DNA of 64,000 bases from Cystobacter fuscus (lineage in GTDB: Bacteria; Myxococcota; Myxococcia; Myxococcales; Myxococcaceae). The DNA lies in the NCBI RefSeq assembly GCF_002305875.1, contig NZ_CP022098.1:8618001-8682000 (forward strand). The letters run 5' to 3'. Position numbers and translations under genes: made by a program. Each line of letters opens with the position of its first letter. The first letter of the stretch is position 1. The notes beneath the pieces were generated by a model. That model ran no database searches, was not told where the DNA came from, and was given only the letters and a program-made list of their open reading frames with translations. Below, one piece after another: positions 24,655 to 33,259 of this stretch.

Positions 24655-25946
24655 GCTTCACCTACCACCGCGACGTGCTGCCCAACGGCCTGCGCGTCGT
24701 CACCATCGAGACCCCGCACCTGCACACCGCGCTGCTCGCCGTGTACGTGCGCACCGGCAGCCGCCACGAGTCCGTGCACAGCAACGGCGTCAGCCACTTC
24801 CTCGAGCACCTCTTCTTCCGCGGCAGCGAGGGCTGGCCCGACACCGTGCGGATGAACTCCGCCGTGGAGGAGGTGGGCGGCAACCTCAACGGCGTCACCA
24901 CGCGCGACCACGGCTACTACTACACCCCCCTGCACCCCGCGCACCTGGACGTGGGCCTCGCCATCCTCGGCGACATGCTCACCCGCCCCCGCCTCACCGA
25001 CATGGAGGTGGAGCGCAGCATCATCCTCGAGGAGATGCTCGACGAGGTGGACGACAAGGGCCGCGACATCGACATCGACAACCTGTCCAAGCGCCTGCTC
25101 TTCCCCGACCACCCGCTGTCCTTCAAGATCGCCGGCACGCGCGAGTCCGTCTCCGCCCTCACCCATGCGCAGGTGCTCGAGCACTTCGCGCGCCACTACG
25201 TCACCGGCAACCTCGTGGTGTCGGCCGCGGGCCGCGTCAAACGCGACGAGGTGCTCGCGCTCGTGGAACGTCACTTCGCGCACCTGCCCCAGGGCCCCGA
25301 GAGCCTCGACATCCCTCCGCCCCTCACTCCTCGGGGCCCTCGCCTGCACGTCGTCACCCACGACGAGGCCCAGACCGAGTTCCGCCTGTCCTTCCGCACC
25401 GTGCCCGAGCACCATCCGGACTGGCCCGCGCTCCAGCTCCTGCGCCGCTTCCTCGATGACGGGCTGTCCTCGCGGCTGCCCTTCGAGATCGTCGAGAAGC
25501 GGGGCCTCGCCTACTCCGTGCACGCCTCGCTCGAGGCCTTCCACGACGCGGGCATCTTCGAGATCGAGGCCGCGAGCGCTCCGGAGCGGGCCTCGCTCGT
25601 GGTGGGCGAGATGTTCCGCGTCCTGGGCGAGCTGGCCCAGTCCCCCGTGGCCGAGGAGGAGCTGGCGCGCGCCAAGCGGCGGCACCGCATGCTGCTGGAA
25701 TTCTCCCAGGATTCGCCGGGAGAGCTTTCCGGGTGGTTCGCGGGAACCGAGTTGTTCCGGCGTCCCGAGTCCTTCGGCCTGCGCGCGGACCTGGTGGACG
25801 CGGCCAGCGCGATCCAGGTGCGAGACGTGGCCCGGCGCTACTTCGCCCGGGACAACCTCACCGTGGTGGCCGTGGGCCAACGTAAGGGAATCAAGGCCTT
25901 GGAGAAGGTGGTGGAGAACGCCGAGGGCCTGCCATCCGCCACTTGA
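24651..25946 (+). CDS. M16-family zinc peptidase
   Basis: 431 residues. The inverted zinc motif HFLEH (H49, E52, H53) and the downstream glutamate region ERSIILEEM form the M16 active site. The C-terminal half has the second M16 lobe with FLDDGLSSRLPFEIVEKRGLAYSV. A single two-lobed chain of this size resembles the PqqL/YmxG and processing-peptidase group. No signal peptide, so probably cytoplasmic. The ATG at 24651 overlaps the kinase stop by 4 bp; the earlier in-frame ATG at 24597 lies inside the kinase and is rejected. Confidence 0.9.
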   Translation: MSFTYHRDVLPNGLRVVTIETPHLHTALLAVYVRTGSRHESVHSNGVSHFLEHLFFRGSEGWPDTVRMNSAVEEVGGNLNGVTTRDHGYYYTPLHPAHLDVGLAILGDMLTRPRLTDMEVERSIILEEMLDEVDDKGRDIDIDNLSKRLLFPDHPLSFKIAGTRESVSALTHAQVLEHFARHYVTGNLVVSAAGRVKRDEVLALVERHFAHLPQGPESLDIPPPLTPRGPRLHVVTHDEAQTEFRLSFRTVPEHHPDWPALQLLRRFLDDGLSSRLPFEIVEKRGLAYSVHASLEAFHDAGIFEIEAASAPERASLVVGEMFRVLGELAQSPVAEEELARAKRRHRMLLEFSQDSPGELSGWFAGTELFRRPESFGLRADLVDAASAIQVRDVARRYFARDNLTVVAVGQRKGIKALEKVVENAEGLPSAT

Positions 25947-26014
25947 CGATGTGCGGGGCTCGTTGAACGCACGTGCTAGCCGCCATCCCCCGCCCCCCTA
26001 TACCCTCGCCCTCG

Positions 26015-26650
26015 ATGACGCCCGACCATCGGGGGATGTGGCACATGATGAACGCGGTCGAGGGCCCACGAGAACCCGTCATCTTCAGTCAGGTGATGGA
26101 TTCCCTCTTCCGGCTCACCGGCAGGCAGCGCTTCGACGCGGACACCCGCAAGCGCCTCAAGGCCATTGGCGTCGACATGGATCAACCGCTGCTGGTCGCC
26201 TATTCGGTGCCCATCTGGCACGCCACCGTCGGTGTCTGCGCGGAGATCCTCCACCCCCACCTGCCCAGTGATCAGGGGCGCTATCGCATCGGCTACGCGC
26301 TCACCGACGCCTATGGGCGGACCACCATGGGCAGCGCCGTGCTCCAGCTCTTCCGGATGCTCGGCTGGCAGTCCTCGCTGTCCCGCATCACCCGGGGGCT
26401 CCAATCCGGGACCAACTTCCTGTCGGCCAAGACCCGGTTCCTCGAGGGGGGCGCGCTCGAGGTGCGCTTCGAGGTGCTGCCCGAGTTCCACGCCGCGCTG
26501 GGCAACCAGTCCGGCATCGAGCCCCACTTCATGAACGGCAGCATGGACGCGATGATGGCGCTCGTCGGCGCGCCGTTCCGCTCCGGGGAGTACCAACCGG
26601 ACCAGTCCGGCCTCCAGCACACCGTCTTCGTCCTGCACCGCAAGGACTGA
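26015..26650 (+). CDS. DUF2378 (TIGR02265-type) protein
   Basis: 211 residues. It matches the DUF2378 family, a large paralogous set found mainly in Myxococcales: LFRLTGRQRFDADTRKRLKA near the start, YALTDAYGRTTMGSAVLQL in the middle, the LEVRFEVLPEF strand, and the closing GEYQPDQSGLQHTVF. The function is unknown. The start is taken at ATG 26015; ATGs at 26036 and 25973 are alternatives. It precedes the methyltransferase gene by 7 bp and probably shares its transcript. Confidence 0.85.
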   Translation: MTPDHRGMWHMMNAVEGPREPVIFSQVMDSLFRLTGRQRFDADTRKRLKAIGVDMDQPLLVAYSVPIWHATVGVCAEILHPHLPSDQGRYRIGYALTDAYGRTTMGSAVLQLFRMLGWQSSLSRITRGLQSGTNFLSAKTRFLEGGALEVRFEVLPEFHAALGNQSGIEPHFMNGSMDAMMALVGAPFRSGEYQPDQSGLQHTVFVLHRKD

Positions 26651-26657
26651 GCCCTCC

Positions 26658-27626
26658 ATGAAGCCCTCCCCCGTGGACTGGCGCGCGCGCCTGGAAGCCT
26701 GTGGATTCGAAGGGGCGTGGGACGTCCCCCCCGGCTACGCGGCCCACGTGCTGCGCTCCTGGCGCGAGCCGCTCGCCGCCGAGGCCGCCCTGCGCGAGCA
26801 GCTCGAGCAGCAGCCCGAGGACAAGGACGCGCTCAAGACGCTCATCGCCCTGCTGCGCGAGCTGGGCCGCGGCGACGAGGAACACTCCCTGCGCCGCCAG
26901 CTCCAGGAACGGCGCTGCCAGGATCTGCGCGTCCCCGAGCACGCCCGCGACACGGTGATCTCCTACCTCGAGGCGGCGGAGACGGGCTCCCCTCCGCCCG
27001 AGCGCTCGGCCGACGCATACGTGAGCGCGCTGTTCGATCTCTACGCCCCCACCTTCGATGACAGCCTGCGGGGCTTCCTCGACTACCGCGCGCCCGAGCG
27101 GCTCCTGGACGCGGTGCTCACCGCGCTCGGACCCCGGAGGGAGCTCGACGTGCTGGACCTGGGCTGCGGCACGGGGCTCGCCGGTCCGCTGCTCAAGCCC
27201 CTCGCCCGCAACCTGGAGGGGATCGATCTGTCCACGGGCATGCTGGACAAGGCACGCGAGCGCGGCGTGTATGACGCCCTGCATGCCGGGGAAATCACCG
27301 CGCGACTCGCCGCCTCCCTCGCGCGCCCGGATCTCATCGTCGCCGTGGACGTGCTCGTCTACTTCGGCGCGCTGGAGCCGCTCTTCGCGCAGGTGGCCCG
27401 GCGGCTCGCGCCCGAGGGCCTGTTCGCCTTCACCGTGGAGAAGAGCACCGAGCCGGGCTACCGGCTCCAGCCGAGCGCGCGCTACGCGCACCACCTCGAT
27501 TACGTCCGGCACTGCGCCCACGTGGCGGGCCTGTGTCCGGTGGTGGAGCGCGAGGACACGCTGCGCCGACAGGCGGGCCAGCCCGTCATCGGCCACGTCG
27601 TGGTGCTCGCCCACGCCGCCCCTTAG
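26658..27626 (+). CDS. SAM-dependent methyltransferase with helical (TPR-like) N-terminus
   Basis: 322 residues. Residues 35-90 form Ala/Leu-rich helices resembling a TPR or degenerate TPR pair. The class I methyltransferase core starts near 160, with SAM motif I LDLGCGTGLAGPLL (167-180), the acidic motif II LEGIDLSTGMLDKA, and motif IV LIVAVDVLVYFG. The arrangement resembles the family of predicted TPR-methyltransferases. The substrate is unknown. Its stop codon overlaps the convergent stop of the TPR lipoprotein gene by 3 bases. Confidence 0.85.
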   Translation: MKPSPVDWRARLEACGFEGAWDVPPGYAAHVLRSWREPLAAEAALREQLEQQPEDKDALKTLIALLRELGRGDEEHSLRRQLQERRCQDLRVPEHARDTVISYLEAAETGSPPPERSADAYVSALFDLYAPTFDDSLRGFLDYRAPERLLDAVLTALGPRRELDVLDLGCGTGLAGPLLKPLARNLEGIDLSTGMLDKARERGVYDALHAGEITARLAASLARPDLIVAVDVLVYFGALEPLFAQVARRLAPEGLFAFTVEKSTEPGYRLQPSARYAHHLDYVRHCAHVAGLCPVVEREDTLRRQAGQPVIGHVVVLAHAAP

Positions 27627-28945
27627 CGGCGCCCGCCCCGCATGATGAGCGGCCCCGCGGCCTTCTTCCGGGGCAGGTTGTTCTTCAGCTCCTTCTGGAT
27701 CTCCAGGTACTCCTCATTGCGCGCGTCCTGCTTGAGCGCCTCGGCGATGAGCTTCAAGCCCTGCTCGGGCTTCGTCCGGGTACGCGCGTAGAGGTCGGCG
27801 AGCGCCACCTTCTCCTCCAGGGTGGCCTCGCCCAGCGCCAGCAGCCGCTCCAGGGAGGCGACGGCCGCGTCGTCCTGGGCCGCGCGAGCCTGCAGGCGCC
27901 ACAGCCGCGAGAGCGCCGGGGCGAAGCGGGAGTTCTCGGTGAGGGCGAAGCCGTAGTCCTCCTTCGCGAGCTGGGCGTTGCCCGAGCTCTCGTGCATGAG
28001 GCCCCGGACGTACAGCGCCCGGGCCGAGTCCGACTGCGCCTTGAGCGCCTGCTCCACGAGCCGCTGCGCCTCGACCTTGTTGCCCGCCTCCCACCGCAGC
28101 TCGGCGAGCCGGGCGAGCAGGTCCGCGTTGCGCGGGTTCTGCTCCACCGCCTGGGCGAGCAGCTTCTCCGCGTCCGCGCGGCGATCCAGCTCCGTCAGCA
28201 CCCCCACCCGCAGGGCGACGTACTCCGGCCTCAGCGCATCCTCGGGGGGAATGCGCGACAGATCCTGCTCGGCGTACTCCGCGTAGCCGTTGCGCAGGAA
28301 GTAGCGCGCGCGCAGCACCCGCGCGGACGTGAGCCCCGGTTGCTCCTCCAGCAGCCGATCCATCAACTTCGCGGCGAGCACCTCCTCGCCCTTGGCCAGG
28401 AGGATCTCCGCCTCCACGACCTTGGCGTCCAGGTCGTCGGGACGCTCCTTCTGGATGCGCTCCAGCGTCTTGAAGGCCTCCTCGTGCTGGCCCTGCATCG
28501 TCTGGAGGTGGGCGAGCCGGAGGATCTCCGGATCGCGCAGCTGATCGGCGTCGCGCAGCTCGAGCAACACCGCGATGGCCTGCCGGATGAGCCCGTCGCG
28601 CTCGTAGCGCTCGGCCAGCCTGCGCTTGATGTCGGGCGCCTCGGAGGGATTGAGCGTCATGGCCTGCTTGAGCGCCAGGATGGCCGCGCCCGAGTTGCCC
28701 GCGCGGCGCTGGGCCTCGGAGAGCTGGACGAGCGGCTCGGTGCGGTCGGGCGCCAGGCCGGAGGCGGCGCTGAAGGCGCGCGCGGCCAGCTCGGGCTGGT
28801 TCTCGTTCAGCAGGGCATGGCCCTCGTTCATCTTCGCCTGGTAGCGCTGCTCCTGGTTTCGGGCGGAGAGCGAGTCGGAGTCCTTGCAGGCGAGCGACAG
28901 CAGCAAGGGGAGGGCCCAGAGCGGGCGGAGGAGTCTCGAGGGCAT
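27623..28945 (-). CDS. TPR-repeat lipoprotein
   Basis: 440 residues. The signal RLLRPLWALPLLLSLAC provides a lipobox with C20, and the mature chain is almost entirely tetratricopeptide helices: about ten repeats with the typical A8, G/A and A20 spacing, such as ALLNENQPELAARAFSAASG and ADLLARLAELRWEAGNKVEA. Such proteins scaffold outer-membrane or envelope complexes. The chosen start (ATG 28945) begins the signal peptide; an ATG at 28966 is in frame. It is the last gene of the minus-strand run starting at 37324, 22 bp after the response-regulator gene. Confidence 0.85.
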   Translation of the reverse strand: MPSRLLRPLWALPLLLSLACKDSDSLSARNQEQRYQAKMNEGHALLNENQPELAARAFSAASGLAPDRTEPLVQLSEAQRRAGNSGAAILALKQAMTLNPSEAPDIKRRLAERYERDGLIRQAIAVLLELRDADQLRDPEILRLAHLQTMQGQHEEAFKTLERIQKERPDDLDAKVVEAEILLAKGEEVLAAKLMDRLLEEQPGLTSARVLRARYFLRNGYAEYAEQDLSRIPPEDALRPEYVALRVGVLTELDRRADAEKLLAQAVEQNPRNADLLARLAELRWEAGNKVEAQRLVEQALKAQSDSARALYVRGLMHESSGNAQLAKEDYGFALTENSRFAPALSRLWRLQARAAQDDAAVASLERLLALGEATLEEKVALADLYARTRTKPEQGLKLIAEALKQDARNEEYLEIQKELKNNLPRKKAAGPLIMRGGRR

Positions 28946-28967
28946 CGCGGGGTCGGGGGCGGACACG

Positions 28968-30476
28968 CTACGGCGAGGGGGAAGTCGAGGCGCTGGGGCG
29001 CGGGAGAGGGGGCATGCCGGACACCAGGGGCGCGGGGTTGAGCGCCAGGACGAGCAGGCTGCGCATCGCCTCCTTGAGATCCTCGCCCACGCTGGCCGAG
29101 CCCGAGGGCGCGCCCTGGAGCTCCGGAGGCACGGGTTGGCCGACCACCACCAGGGGCAGGCGGATGTCCCAGGTCAGGAAGTGGGCCAGCTTCACGGCCG
29201 CGTCCGTGGCGTCGAAGAGCAGCGCGCCCACCGCGCCCGCGCTGAAGGGCCGCCACAGGGGGCGCGCCGCCTCCGCCGGGGGCAGGACGCAGAAGTCCAG
29301 GCTCAGCAGCTCGTTGAGGGCCAGCCGCCCGAGCGTGCCGAAGCCACTGCGCACCGCGGGAGGCTCGGCCGCCACGGCGGCGATGTCCGCGAGTTGGGAG
29401 AGCAGCCGCCGCGCCACCGCGGGCCCACTGCCACACACGAAGATCTTCGCCACGGCCTCGCGCGAGGAGCCCCGGCCCCGGAGGATGCGCCCGCGCAGCG
29501 CGTGCAGCTCCGCGGTCCCCAACAGCGGCGCTTGGGTGCCCTCGTCCGAGTCGCCGTCGGTCATGCGGGCCACGCCCTTCTGCAGGAGCGTGTGCAGCAC
29601 CCCCACCACGTCCAGGTCCGTGGCCGGCGCCAGGTCCAACACCTCGCCCAGCGAGCGAGGCTGGCGCAGCAGATCCACCACCTGCGCCGTCACCGGGTGC
29701 TGGTCCTGGGTGAGGTCCGCTTCCGGCGCGAGCACCAGCCGGGTGTGGCGCGGCGGCAGTCCGGGCAGCAGCCGGTTCACCTCGTCCGCCTGCCGCATGG
29801 CCTCCAGGAGGGCGCTGTCCATGGGGCGCTGGATGCGGGGCTTGCCGCTCGTGTTGCCGGGCGCGAAGGTGAACGTGCCCTCGGTCCACACGAGCAGCCG
29901 GAACAGGGCCTTCTCCCCTTCCGCGCGGCCCACCCGGGCGTTGAACGGGCGGCCCTCCATGACGACGATCTCCCCGCGCTCGTTGCCCCGCTCCAGCGTC
30001 AGCTTGCCGCTGCGCTTGTTCATCCCGAGGATCTGCATCAGATCCGGAATGCCGAGCTGGCTGAGCGAGCCTTCGATTTCCTGCGCCTCGCTCTTGAGAT
30101 CCTTGGCGGCCTCGCTGCGGCGGAAGACGTGCTCGATGCGCGAGAGCACCTCGTCGAGGTTGAAGGGCTTGCGCAAAAAGCCATCGCGCAGGCCGCGCAG
30201 CTTGTCCGCCTCGAACTGGCTGGTGGACACCACCACGGGGATGTCGTCCGTGCGCGGGTTGGTGTGCAGGATGTTGATGAAGGTGCGCGCATCCAGCATC
30301 CGGCACGCCTCATCGAAGAGGATGAGGTCCGGGTGGCGCAGCACGGCGACCTCCAGGGCGCGCGAGCCATCCGGCGCGTAGTGCACCTGGTACCCCTTGG
30401 TGCGCAGGGCCCGCGACAGCGGCCGTACGGACTCGAGGTCGGGGTCGGCGATGAGGATCTTTCGGACCTGGGCCAT
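28968..30476 (-). CDS. Response regulator with DUF4388 (PATAN-like) domain
   Basis: 502 residues. The receiver domain (1-120) has the phospho-acceptor D55 in LILFDEACRML and the lysine in FLRKPFNLDE. DUF4388 follows (about 135-235) with GIPDLMQILGMNKRSGKLTL and VMEGRPFNARVGRAEGEKAL, a domain common in myxobacterial and delta-proteobacterial regulators. A C-terminal region of about 230 residues has another alpha/beta module that resembles a nucleotide-type fold (KIFVCGSGPAVARRLLSQLA) but is not identified. No DNA-binding domain is visible. Probably a protein-protein output. Within the dapF-to-TPR operon. Confidence 0.85.
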   Translation of the reverse strand: MAQVRKILIADPDLESVRPLSRALRTKGYQVHYAPDGSRALEVAVLRHPDLILFDEACRMLDARTFINILHTNPRTDDIPVVVSTSQFEADKLRGLRDGFLRKPFNLDEVLSRIEHVFRRSEAAKDLKSEAQEIEGSLSQLGIPDLMQILGMNKRSGKLTLERGNERGEIVVMEGRPFNARVGRAEGEKALFRLLVWTEGTFTFAPGNTSGKPRIQRPMDSALLEAMRQADEVNRLLPGLPPRHTRLVLAPEADLTQDQHPVTAQVVDLLRQPRSLGEVLDLAPATDLDVVGVLHTLLQKGVARMTDGDSDEGTQAPLLGTAELHALRGRILRGRGSSREAVAKIFVCGSGPAVARRLLSQLADIAAVAAEPPAVRSGFGTLGRLALNELLSLDFCVLPPAEAARPLWRPFSAGAVGALLFDATDAAVKLAHFLTWDIRLPLVVVGQPVPPELQGAPSGSASVGEDLKEAMRSLLVLALNPAPLVSGMPPLPRPSASTSPSP

Positions 30477-30496
30477 GGGGGGTGTTCCTCGCCGGG

Positions 30497-32347
30497 TCAG
30501 TACGGCTGCAGATCGTACTCGGCCTGCAGACGGGTGATGAGCCCATCCACCACGGCGGTGTCCGATGAGTGGAAGCCCCAGGTGGCGCCGAGCCCCCGGC
30601 GCTGGATGAGCGCGTAGGCGGCGTTCTCCGAGAGCCAGAGGATGAACTCGTGCCGGCTCATGCGCTCGTCCCCCTCCAGGAAGACGGGCGTGAGGGCCCG
30701 GTGCGACTCGAGGTCCATCCGCCGCCCGAGCAGGTAGATGCGCGAGGCCATGTCGGGCGAGGCCGACTCCAGGCCCTGCACGATGGGCAGCTCGGAGCGG
30801 ATCTCCGGACTGCCCACGTACAACAGCCCACGCGAGGTCGGATCGCGCATCAGCTCGCGCGCGATCTCCACCTGGAGCTCGTCGAAGAGCGCGTCGGACA
30901 CCTTGCCGCGGCGCGAGGGCTCGGCGTTGTCCTCCACGGGCAGCCGGGGGCTGGAGGCGTTGCCGAGCAGCAGATCCACCTCGTCCCAGAAGGGCAGCGT
31001 GTCGAGCATGAGCTTGCGCTGCAGGGACGCGCGGCGCTCGTCCATGCGCCGGCGGCAGCGGTACATCAGCTCGTCGAAGTCCTCGCCGTCCTTGGGGAAG
31101 GTGCTCGCCCCGCCCACCAGCGCGAGCGGCAGCCGCGCCTCCACCTCCTGCGCCTCGGGCTCCTCGCGCACGGCGGCCAGGGCGCGGCGCACGAACATCA
31201 TGGCGCCGAAGAAGTCCGTCTCCGGCAGGAGCAGGTAGAACTCCTGGTCGCTCGCCTTGGCGATGACGTCCGAGTCGCGGACGATCCGCGAGAGCGCCTT
31301 GATGATGCCGCGCACGGCGAGCTTCGCCTCCGTGGCGCCCAGGCGCATGCGCACCAGGGGCAGGTTGTCCACGCTGAAGGTGAGCAGCGAGAACATGCGC
31401 CCGTAGCGCCGCGCCTTGTAGATTTCCTTGGAGGCGTAGTCGGTGAAGTAGCTGAGGTTGTAGGCGGCGGTGTCCCGGTCGCGCAGCCCGAGCCGCTGCA
31501 GCGCCAGCATCTTGCGGCCGTTCTTGACGCCCACCGCGGCCGAGTCGCCGAGGATCTTCGCGTAGTGCAGGTGCTCGGCGCGGAAGTCGCCCGCGAGCGG
31601 ATCCGACAACTGCGCCAGCCCCAGCAACTCGCCGTTGTTGACGAAGGGGACGTAGAGGATGGGCGAGCGCTGCTCGTGCGCCACCCAGGGCTGGCCCTCG
31701 CGCATGGAGGGGCCGAGCGGACCCTCGGTGCTGATGCGATCCACGAGGAAGTGCCGGTCGAGCAGACCCCGGTAGGCGCGCAGGACGAGCTGACCCCGGT
31801 CATCGGAGATCCACAGGGCGGCGCTCTGGGCGTCACACACGGAGGCGAGCTCGGCGGCCACGCGCTCCTGGAGCCACTCGAGGTCCGGCTGGGACAGGAA
31901 CTCCAGGCAGCGCTGGTGCAGGTGCTGGTAGCGGGCGAACTCCAGGTTCTCGTTCTGGAGCTTGGCGCGCTCGTGGCGCAGCTGGGCACGCTCCAGGGCG
32001 CGCTCGGTGGCCAGGAGCAGGTCCGTCTCGTCCACGGGCTTGGGGAGGACGACCGCCACCCCCACCTTCAACGCCATGGCCGAGCCCTTCACGTCCTTGC
32101 GCGTGCTCACGAGGATGACCTCCTGGGCGGGGTCGCGCTCGCGCAGCTTCTCGGTGAGGGAGATGCCATCCATGCCCGGCATCACCACGTCGGTGATGAC
32201 CAGGTCGTAGGAGGCGCGGCCCACTTCTTCCAGGGCCTGGGCGGCGCTCTCCACCGTGACGACGCGGTAGCCCCGCCGGGAGAGCATGTCGGAGGCGAGC
32301 TGCCGGAAGAATTGGTCGTCGTCGACGACGAGGATGGGACCGGCCAC
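30497..32347 (-). CDS. REC-GAF regulator with degenerate GGDEF domain
   Basis: 616 residues. REC domain at 1-120 with D53 in ITDVVMPGMDG and K in LPKPVDETD. A coiled stretch leads to a GAF-like domain (about 165-300; AALWISDDRGQLVLRAYRGL). Then comes a nucleotidyl-cyclase-like domain (about 320-440) whose signature is ASDQEF instead of GGDEF, so diguanylate cyclase activity is unlikely. The C-terminal 130 residues are unassigned. The GTG at 32347 is chosen because the receiver begins there; the ATG at 32410 overlaps the dapF end by 17 bp. Both starts have weak ribosome sites. Confidence 0.8.
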   Translation of the reverse strand: MAGPILVVDDDQFFRQLASDMLSRRGYRVVTVESAAQALEEVGRASYDLVITDVVMPGMDGISLTEKLRERDPAQEVILVSTRKDVKGSAMALKVGVAVVLPKPVDETDLLLATERALERAQLRHERAKLQNENLEFARYQHLHQRCLEFLSQPDLEWLQERVAAELASVCDAQSAALWISDDRGQLVLRAYRGLLDRHFLVDRISTEGPLGPSMREGQPWVAHEQRSPILYVPFVNNGELLGLAQLSDPLAGDFRAEHLHYAKILGDSAAVGVKNGRKMLALQRLGLRDRDTAAYNLSYFTDYASKEIYKARRYGRMFSLLTFSVDNLPLVRMRLGATEAKLAVRGIIKALSRIVRDSDVIAKASDQEFYLLLPETDFFGAMMFVRRALAAVREEPEAQEVEARLPLALVGGASTFPKDGEDFDELMYRCRRRMDERRASLQRKLMLDTLPFWDEVDLLLGNASSPRLPVEDNAEPSRRGKVSDALFDELQVEIARELMRDPTSRGLLYVGSPEIRSELPIVQGLESASPDMASRIYLLGRRMDLESHRALTPVFLEGDERMSRHEFILWLSENAAYALIQRRGLGATWGFHSSDTAVVDGLITRLQAEYDLQPY

Positions 32348-32393
32348 GGCGGGGGGGGAACTCGGGACGAGAAAGGAGTGGAAGGAGTGGAGG

Positions 32394-33245
<852 letters not shown>

Positions 33246-33259
33246 ACGCGGAAGTCGTT

